A stretch of 43,515 nt of DNA, taken from Acetofilamentum sp. (GTDB lineage: Bacteria; Hydrothermota; 32-111). Within the stretch, counting starts at the first letter, position 1; the number at the start of each line of letters is the position of its first letter. The stretch is taken from assembly GCA_020721805.1 (NCBI GenBank), contig DYMB01000004.1, positions 1 through 43,515 on the forward strand. The letters run 5' to 3'. This document shows positions 41,320 to 43,515 of the stretch, one piece after another. The position numbers were made by a program, and so were the translations under genes. The notes under the pieces were generated by a model. The model saw only the letters and a program-made list of their open reading frames with translations. It was not told the DNA's origin and did no database searches.

Positions 41320-43515
41320 TGGAAAAGCAGAAAAAATTTTTATTCATTTTCACATTGCTCATACTTATACTTTATCTAATTTCTTTAATACTTGTCAATG
41401 TTGGACTATTCAACAAAATCATAAAGATGATGGTTGAAAAAAATATTTCCAATCTTTTAAAAGGAGAATGCAGGATAGAATCCTTGCGTGGGAGTCTTAA
41501 TCGATTCCAGTTTAAAAATGTCTATTTTAAAAACAAGGATTATAATTTTTGTTCAAGAAAAATTAATCTATCTTTGAGTTTATTTTCAATTCTATTCAAA
41601 AAAATAATAATAAGCAAAATCTATATTGATGAAATTTATGTAGAAAAAGATGGAAAAGTTAAAACTGCAGATAATACCATAAAAGTTCGTGATCAAAATA
41701 TATTGGATTTAGAAAAGATTAAATTCGATTTTCTGATTCCCCATTTAAGTAATAATTTTAGAATGGACATAAACAAAATAGAAATTTCAAATATTAGAGT
41801 TAAATATGATGATTTTACTTTTAAAGGTTCAAAATCTATCGGTTCCTTTGTTCTGGATAAAAATTCAATTTTCTCCTATTTCAAGTTTATAGATTTTAAT
41901 CTTGATACATTAAAATTCGATACACTTCAAATGAATATCGCGTTGGAAGATTCTTTAATAGTTAACACATCATGTGTTTCAAAATTATTTTCAATCAAAT
42001 TGATCTCCGTGGTAAAAGATTCATCTCTTGCTGTTAGAGATTGTAAAATTGATTTTAAGGGAGAGGAATTTTTTTTGAACAAAAAAAGTTTTTTACTTTC
42101 AGGAAATTTATCTTTGAATTTTAAACTAACATCATCCTTAGAATATTTAGATCTCTATTACGATTTTGAAAAAATTTTATATGACAAATATTCTTTAAAA
42201 TCTGTTAATGGAAAAATAATTTTTGAGGATGGTGGTTTAAAAATGGAAAGATTTGAGTGTAACGATGATAATCTCTCTCTTTCTGGAACAGGATATATGG
42301 ATCTTAAGGATAATTTTAATTCTGAATTCAATTTCAATATACAATCTTTTTCACTAGATTCAATTTTTAAAACATCCAAATTTCAAAATAACAGTTTCAA
42401 CGGAAAGATTATAGTTAAAACCGATTTTACAAAATATTTTACTTTGAATCTGGATTCAATTAAAGGTCATTATGGAGAAAAAGAAATAAAACTGAATGGT
42501 ATTTTAACTTATAGAGAAAAGCAATTTCTGATAAAAAATTTTGATTTCTCAATTTCAGGCGGTGATATATCTATAAATGGTAGAATGGGTAAAAAGGTGG
42601 ATGATCTGAGAGTTAATTTTAACAATTTCCCGATAAGTTTTTTATCTGAAATTTTTAATAGAACGGATTTGGGTGGTGAACTCAATGGAAATTTATTGGT
42701 TAATGGAATGTTGGATGATTTTAAGGGAAAAGCATCTCTTGAGATCACGAATTTTTCTTATAAAAACAATTTTTTAAGTTTTCTTAATTTTAATGGATCA
42801 TTTGAATATGGTAAAAAAAGAATCAAGACTCTTGTCGGAAGTCTGTATGGATTGAATGGTAATATTTTCAACAAAAATATAAATATATTTTATGCTGAAT
42901 TTAAAAAGGAGAATGAAAATTTTTACTGTGATATCGATGCGCTCTCTGAGGTCATATCTTTAAGGGTTATAGTTGATGGACTATTTGATGATGTTAATTA
43001 TGAATTCAAGGGGAATCTTAACACTTTTGATTTTTTCACAGATGTTGATTCACTTTCTTTAAAACAAAAAACCTTTATAGATTTATCACCTGAAAAAATA
43101 AAAATAGAGAAACTCTCCCTTGAAGGTAAAAAAAGCCTAGTTTATCTTAACCTGAATAAAACAAAAACTGTACTTGAGTTTGATTTTAAACTATCCGATA
43201 AGAATTTAGTGTTAACTAAATATTTTTTGGAAAAAGATATATCCGGAGATGCGTTGATATATGGTGAAGGTATTTTTACAAGCGATTCAAAAAAATGTAA
43301 AATATACGGTAAAGGAAAAAATTTAAACTTTTATGAAATTAAAGTTGATTCTTTTGATTTCCACGCCGATCTTTTAAATGATACTTTTCAAATAGATCAG
43401 TTTAACATTTACAATGATAATTCCCTCTCTTATCTTTTTGGTAATATATTTTTGAAAAAATCTATATCCTCTTCAAGTTTAAATTTAAAGGTTAACTTTG
43501 AAAATATAGGGGAAA
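41319..43515 (+). CDS. tamB: TamB/AsmA-like inner-membrane anchored protein (3' partial)
   Basis: It starts with an ATG that shares one base with the tamA stop, has one membrane helix (about 7-30), then a long series of beta-strand repeats typical of TamB/AsmA-type proteins (for example NRFQFKNVYFKNKDY; many runs of alternating hydrophobic residues). About 730 residues are seen, and the gene runs off the window. TamB-like proteins bridge the periplasm and carry lipids or help TamA in outer-membrane protein insertion. The C-terminal DUF490 domain, which would confirm the family, lies outside the window. Confidence 0.72.
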   Translation, partial: MEKQKKFLFIFTLLILILYLISLILVNVGLFNKIIKMMVEKNISNLLKGECRIESLRGSLNRFQFKNVYFKNKDYNFCSRKINLSLSLFSILFKKIIISKIYIDEIYVEKDGKVKTADNTIKVRDQNILDLEKIKFDFLIPHLSNNFRMDINKIEISNIRVKYDDFTFKGSKSIGSFVLDKNSIFSYFKFIDFNLDTLKFDTLQMNIALEDSLIVNTSCVSKLFSIKLISVVKDSSLAVRDCKIDFKGEEFFLNKKSFLLSGNLSLNFKLTSSLEYLDLYYDFEKILYDKYSLKSVNGKIIFEDGGLKMERFECNDDNLSLSGTGYMDLKDNFNSEFNFNIQSFSLDSIFKTSKFQNNSFNGKIIVKTDFTKYFTLNLDSIKGHYGEKEIKLNGILTYREKQFLIKNFDFSISGGDISINGRMGKKVDDLRVNFNNFPISFLSEIFNRTDLGGELNGNLLVNGMLDDFKGKASLEITNFSYKNNFLSFLNFNGSFEYGKKRIKTLVGSLYGLNGNIFNKNINIFYAEFKKENENFYCDIDALSEVISLRVIVDGLFDDVNYEFKGNLNTFDFFTDVDSLSLKQKTFIDLSPEKIKIEKLSLEGKKSLVYLNLNKTKTVLEFDFKLSDKNLVLTKYFLEKDISGDALIYGEGIFTSDSKKCKIYGKGKNLNFYEIKVDSFDFHADLLNDTFQIDQFNIYNDNSLSYLFGNIFLKKSISSSSLNLKVNFENIGE

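Noticed and set aside
1-43515. tRNA, rRNA, CRISPR arrays, prophage genes or a replication origin
   Set aside because: I looked in the gene-free stretches and found no tRNA-like T-arm sequences, no regular repeat-spacer arrays, no phage structural genes and no DnaA-box cluster.

Overview
The window is AT-rich DNA from a diderm (Gram-negative-type) bacterium. Evidence for an outer membrane: a BamD-like lipoprotein, an Omp85/TamA-type barrel protein followed by a TamB-like protein, several lipobox lipoproteins and a periplasmic HtrA protease. DivIVA, SpoIID, HslVU, pyruvate phosphate dikinase, very tight gene packing and many TPR envelope proteins suggest an uncultured thermophile-like or anaerobic lineage, such as WOR-3/Stahlbacteria or a neighbour of the FCB group. 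That placement is inference, not shown by a marker gene.

Layout. (1) 1-530 is accessory DNA: the tail of a type IIG-like restriction-modification protein and a 3'-truncated REP-associated (Y1) transposase carrying palindromes. (2) 514-6639 is an operon of divIVA, pnp, a TPR lipoprotein, bamD, nadD and polA. (3) 6675-26997 is one run of 20 same-strand genes, nearly all overlapping or a few bases apart: a GGDEF-ATPase-TPR fusion, hslV, hslU, an EIIA-like protein, vanZ-like, hisS, aspS, def, osmC-like, then an envelope and signalling block (TPR plus periplasmic-binding protein, small membrane protein, TPR membrane protein, PATAN protein, solute-binding lipoprotein, zinc-ribbon serine protease, YbjN-like), then argF, ridA, dapF and slt. 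(4) 26970-30161 on the minus strand is htrA, an RpoD-type sigma factor and a degenerate M23 protein. (5) 30275-33691 holds a CDF metal transporter, a minus-strand lipoprotein, a roughly 520-bp decayed insertion element and an iron-type alcohol dehydrogenase. (6) 34411-43515 is ppdK, serS, spoIID, tamA and tamB (tamB runs off the end).

How it fits together. Most of the window is housekeeping: translation (HisRS, AspRS, SerRS, deformylase), replication and repair (PolA), NAD synthesis, proteolysis (HslVU, HtrA) and envelope building (BamD, TamA/TamB, Slt, SpoIID, DapF). I do not see a complete defence system or a prophage.

The strongest unusual signals concern gene expression. The tamA-like gene and the sigma-factor gene have no ATG, GTG or TTG that preserves their conserved N-termini; instead each has a Shine-Dalgarno sequence exactly five bases before an ATT or ATA codon. 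Two other genes (GGDEF fusion, CDF transporter) have a promoter -10 box ending six bases before the ATG, as expected for leaderless mRNAs. The envelope/signalling block at 15.7-23.2 kb is the best candidate for an undescribed functional module.
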